Below are positions 5,587 through 7,494 of a stretch of DNA of 7,494 nt, in pieces (position 1 is the stretch's first letter; each line of letters opens with the position of its first letter). A program made the translations under genes and the position numbers. The DNA comes from an uncultured Candidatus Saccharibacteria bacterium (lineage in GTDB: Bacteria; Patescibacteriota; Saccharimonadia; Saccharimonadales; Saccharimonadaceae). The DNA lies in assembly GCA_938049075.1 (NCBI GenBank), contig CALICZ010000080.1, positions 1 to 7,494 on the forward strand, given 5' to 3'. The notes below the pieces were generated by a model that searched no databases, had not been told where the DNA came from, and worked only from the letters and a program-made list of their open reading frames with translations.

Positions 5587-6279
5587 ATGTTAATCATTGG
5601 TCATCGCGGTGCGGCCGGGCTCGCACCAGAGAACACTATCGACGCTATGGCAGCGGGTGTCGCGGCGGGCGTAGATATGCTTGAGCTAGATGTGCGATTG
5701 ACGCGCGACGGTGTGCCCGTGGTGGCGCATGATAATCGCCTGCTACGCACCCACCACCGAAATGAATCAATCAGCCACCTGACATACCCCGAGTTGCAGG
5801 CCCTCACCAGTGAGCAGCCTATCCCATCACTCGCAGCAGTGTTAGACCGTTTTTTTGGCGTTGTGCTACTCAATATTGAGCTCAAAGGGCACGGTAGCGC
5901 CGAGCCAACGTATCAGCTCCTCACCCGCTACATCACATCACCAGATGATTGGGGTAATGTACTACTCTCGTCATTCTCCGTACGCGAGCTTCGGCAATTT
6001 CGGCAGCTTGCACCTCAGGCCAATCTCGCTCTACTTCACCGTAATAATCCCTTTGCATTCTTGGCCTACCAGCGAAAGCTCGACTTCACCGCAGTAGGGT
6101 TTCATCGCTTGTATGCACATCCATTGGCGATAGAAATTGCACGTCGGTCGAATCTCTTTACCTACGTCTATACGGTCAATCGCCCAGGTGCCTTGCAGCA
6201 GCTTGCCGAGCGCGGCATCGACGGCGTCGTTACCAACTATCCAGATAAGTTTCTTGCTGAGCTACAGCGCTTTAGTTAA
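5587..6279 (+). CDS. Glycerophosphodiester phosphodiesterase (GDPD family)
   Basis: This is a TIM-barrel hydrolase that splits glycerophosphodiesters, the products of phospholipid deacylation, into glycerol 3-phosphate and an alcohol, usually with a divalent metal. Its 230 residues span a complete minimal GDPD domain. The catalytic and metal-site motifs are all visible: GHRG (His6, Arg7), APENT (Glu15, Asn16), MLELDVRLTRDG (Glu33, Asp35), VAHD (His48, Asp49), IELKG (Glu98, Lys100), and the C-terminal VYTVN and GIDGVVTNYPD. There is no signal peptide or membrane segment, so a cytoplasmic enzyme is likely. In a small-genome organism it may recycle lipid headgroups or host-derived phosphodiesters, but that is inference. 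The natural substrate cannot be read from the sequence. Confidence 0.93.
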   Translation: MLIIGHRGAAGLAPENTIDAMAAGVAAGVDMLELDVRLTRDGVPVVAHDNRLLRTHHRNESISHLTYPELQALTSEQPIPSLAAVLDRFFGVVLLNIELKGHGSAEPTYQLLTRYITSPDDWGNVLLSSFSVRELRQFRQLAPQANLALLHRNNPFAFLAYQRKLDFTAVGFHRLYAHPLAIEIARRSNLFTYVYTVNRPGALQQLAERGIDGVVTNYPDKFLAELQRFS

Positions 6280-6285
6280 TAACAT

Positions 6286-6354
6286 ATGAAGTTATCTGAT
6301 AAAACACAGTACGCCTGTCGTGCGAGATTAGGAATATTGTCTGAATCCAACTAA
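6286..6354 (+). pseudogene. Possible relic of an Rrf2-family regulator (N-terminal fragment)
   Basis: A 22-codon frame starting 6 bases after the phosphodiesterase stop begins MKLSDKTQYACRA, closely resembling the first residues of Rrf2-family winged-helix regulators (pattern M-K-L-S-x-K-x-x-Y-A-x-R-A), then stops at TAA 6352-6354. In the next frame, GTG 6449 onward reads VPRGFIEK, like the IP-x-x-[FY]-[LI]-E-K part of the same family, but with stops around it. Intact members have about 130-160 residues. I read this as a decayed gene. The resemblance rests on few residues and could be chance. Confidence 0.3.
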
Positions 6355-6670
6355 CGTCTCATTTGGGTGATGATAGGCCTCTCCGTTCCTTTCTGTGGAC
6401 GAATATTACCACTATCCAATTTGATACAAAGGAACAATAATCGGGTAAGTGCCTAGAGGATTTATCGAAAAGGCGACCAAAAAGAGCAGACAGTAGCCCT
6501 TCAGTGCAGTTGGCAAGCAACCTCTCTAGGTGTATAAACTTCGTCTTCACACTAGTAAAAATCAGCCATTACGACTGATTTTTTACTTTATCAGATAGAA
6601 AGGAGATGCTACTCAGGAGCTGAGTTTTGAGATTTAGGCTCTTAGCTATCCCACACTAGCCCTATCTATT
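6355..6670. other. Non-coding or decayed spacer before thioredoxin reductase
   Basis: This stretch is stop-rich in all frames. It has no Shine-Dalgarno-led ORF, and I recognise no tRNA or structured RNA in it. It holds the possible regulator relic's downstream part (about 6395-6475), the word CCTAGAGGATT at 6452-6462 and the hairpin at 6557-6583. A 63-codon minus-strand frame at 6359-6550 has no family resemblance or start signal and is not called. Confidence 0.5.
6557..6583. terminator. Two-way intrinsic terminator between the phosphodiesterase and trxB
   Basis: A nine-base-pair stem, AAAAATCAG with CTGATTTTT, surrounds a nine-base loop. It is followed on the plus strand by a T run (six Ts, 6579-6584) and on the minus strand by TTTTTACT. 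It lies between convergent genes and suits both directions. It is weaker than the hairpin at 4859-4893 because the stem is mostly A-T. Confidence 0.7.
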
Positions 6671-7494
6671 CTACACTTTGTGCTGCTGAATATACTCACG
6701 GATACTCAAAGCAGCCGTCGCGCCTTCGCCCACCGCTGTAGCAATCTGCATCGTTGCGCCACTACGCACATCGCCACTGGCAAAGACGCCAGGCATCGTC
6801 GTCTCAAGATGTTCATTGGTAATAATCAGCCCCCGCTCATCGAGCTGGACGGGCGTACTCTGCAAAAAGCCCGTGTTTGGCTTGAGACCAACAAAGACAA
6901 ACACCCCATCACAGGCGAAGGTAGTTGGCTGGCCATTACTGATGGCTGCAACACCAGTTACTTTGCCGTCCTCTGCTATAATTTCAGTCGATTCGGTATG
7001 GAGATGGACGCTAATTTGTCCTCGCTCGATAAAGGGCTGCAGGTCAGTCTGGAGGATCTCACTCGCTTTAATCGTGCTCCGCACCAAGAGGTCAATATGC
7101 TCCGCAAAGCGAGTCAAGAACATCGCCTCTTGCAAGCCAGAGTTTCCGCCACCGATCACCACCAGTCGCTTGCCTTTATAAAACGCACCGTCGCAGGTGG
7201 CACAGTAGTGTACGCCGCGACCATACAATGCGTCTTCGCCAGGGATACCAAGCTTGTTATATGCACTGCCAGTGGCAATCAACACCGCACGGGCACGCAC
7301 ATCCTGCCCGTCAACTGTCACAATCGTATCATTGCCATCTTTGCGGAGGCTCGATACCTCACCCAGCTCAATCTGCGCCCCAAAGCGCTCTGCCTGGCGC
7401 TGCAGCTGCTCGGCGAGGTCGAGGCCTGCTACGCCATCAGCAAAACCTGGGTAGTTATCGATCTTATCGGTAATCGCTGCCAGACCACCAATCA
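6671..7494 (-). CDS. trxB: Thioredoxin reductase (N-terminus beyond right edge)
   Basis: This FAD-dependent pyridine-nucleotide disulfide oxidoreductase passes electrons from NAD(P)H to thioredoxin in the cytoplasm. The visible 273 residues start at about residue 40 of a usual 310-320, so the N-terminal FAD-binding GxGxxG is outside. Seen in order: IDNYPGF, the FAD-domain ATGS, the redox-active HYCATCDGAF (CATC encoded at 7204-7193), the second dinucleotide-binding motif GGGNSGLQEA, and the C-terminal FAD motif ASGDVRSG with MQIATAVGEG. The usual HRR-x-x-x-R motif that holds the NADPH 2'-phosphate is replaced by VRSTIKAS, so coenzyme preference may differ. GGGNSG and this segment recall the AhpF-type reductase module. 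The gene ends 88 bases before the minus-strand end of the hairpin at 6557-6583. Confidence 0.93.
   Translation of the reverse strand, partial: IGGLAAITDKIDNYPGFADGVAGLDLAEQLQRQAERFGAQIELGEVSSLRKDGNDTIVTVDGQDVRARAVLIATGSAYNKLGIPGEDALYGRGVHYCATCDGAFYKGKRLVVIGGGNSGLQEAMFLTRFAEHIDLLVRSTIKASEILQTDLQPFIERGQISVHLHTESTEIIAEDGKVTGVAAISNGQPTTFACDGVFVFVGLKPNTGFLQSTPVQLDERGLIITNEHLETTMPGVFASGDVRSGATMQIATAVGEGATAALSIREYIQQHKV

Noticed and set aside
6359..6550. 63-codon minus-strand ORF in the spacer before trxB
   Set aside because: It has a GTG start, no Shine-Dalgarno or promoter at leaderless spacing, and no recognisable domain. Random frames of this size are common.
6293..6597. 11-base inverted repeat TATCTGATAAA / TTTATCAGATA flanking about 300 bases, as mobile-element ends
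   Set aside because: The word is itself nearly palindromic and AT-rich, no target duplication or transposase is seen, and the left copy falls inside the regulator-like reading frame.

Overview
This window reads as ordinary chromosomal DNA of a small-genome bacterium. It has compact single-domain genes, short spacers, no mobile elements and roughly balanced base composition. I suspect a Candidate Phyla Radiation (Patescibacteria) member, possibly Saccharibacteria. The hints are a stripped-down Rel/SpoT protein, a type IV prepilin, a divergent ribulose-phosphate epimerase and many promoters placed for leaderless mRNAs. No taxonomic marker is present, so this is inference. All genes read through with the standard code.

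Layout. On the minus strand, positions 1-1425 hold the N-terminal 475 residues of UvrB, which runs off the left edge. Upstream of it on the same strand lies a ribulose-phosphate 3-epimerase-like gene (1453-2097), then a small acidic protein of unknown or possibly immunity-like function (2181-2471), then a type IV prepilin (2552-2965). A back-to-back promoter region at 2966-3069 separates the prepilin from a plus-strand Rel/SpoT (p)ppGpp synthetase/hydrolase (3070-4641) that ends after its TGS domain. A 267-base non-coding stretch with a strong two-way terminator separates it from the convergent inorganic pyrophosphatase gene (4909-5439, minus). A second divergent promoter region (5440-5586) serves pyrophosphatase and a plus-strand glycerophosphodiester phosphodiesterase (5587-6279). 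A 391-base stretch follows. It begins with a short ORF resembling the start of an Rrf2-family regulator, probably a relic, and ends in a second two-way terminator and a short tail. The right edge holds most of a thioredoxin reductase gene (minus, 6671-7494), missing its N-terminus.

How the genes fit together. They cover housekeeping jobs: excision repair, pentose phosphate interconversion, surface pili, stringent-response signalling, pyrophosphate removal, phosphodiester salvage and thiol redox. No dedicated multi-gene system is evident. The most notable signal is regulatory. At five genes (uvrB, the epimerase, the small acidic protein, rsh, the phosphodiesterase) a good -10 box ends only 6-9 bases before the start codon, which predicts leaderless or near-leaderless mRNAs. 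The prepilin and pyrophosphatase genes instead have 5' leaders of about 27-34 bases with clear Shine-Dalgarno sequences.
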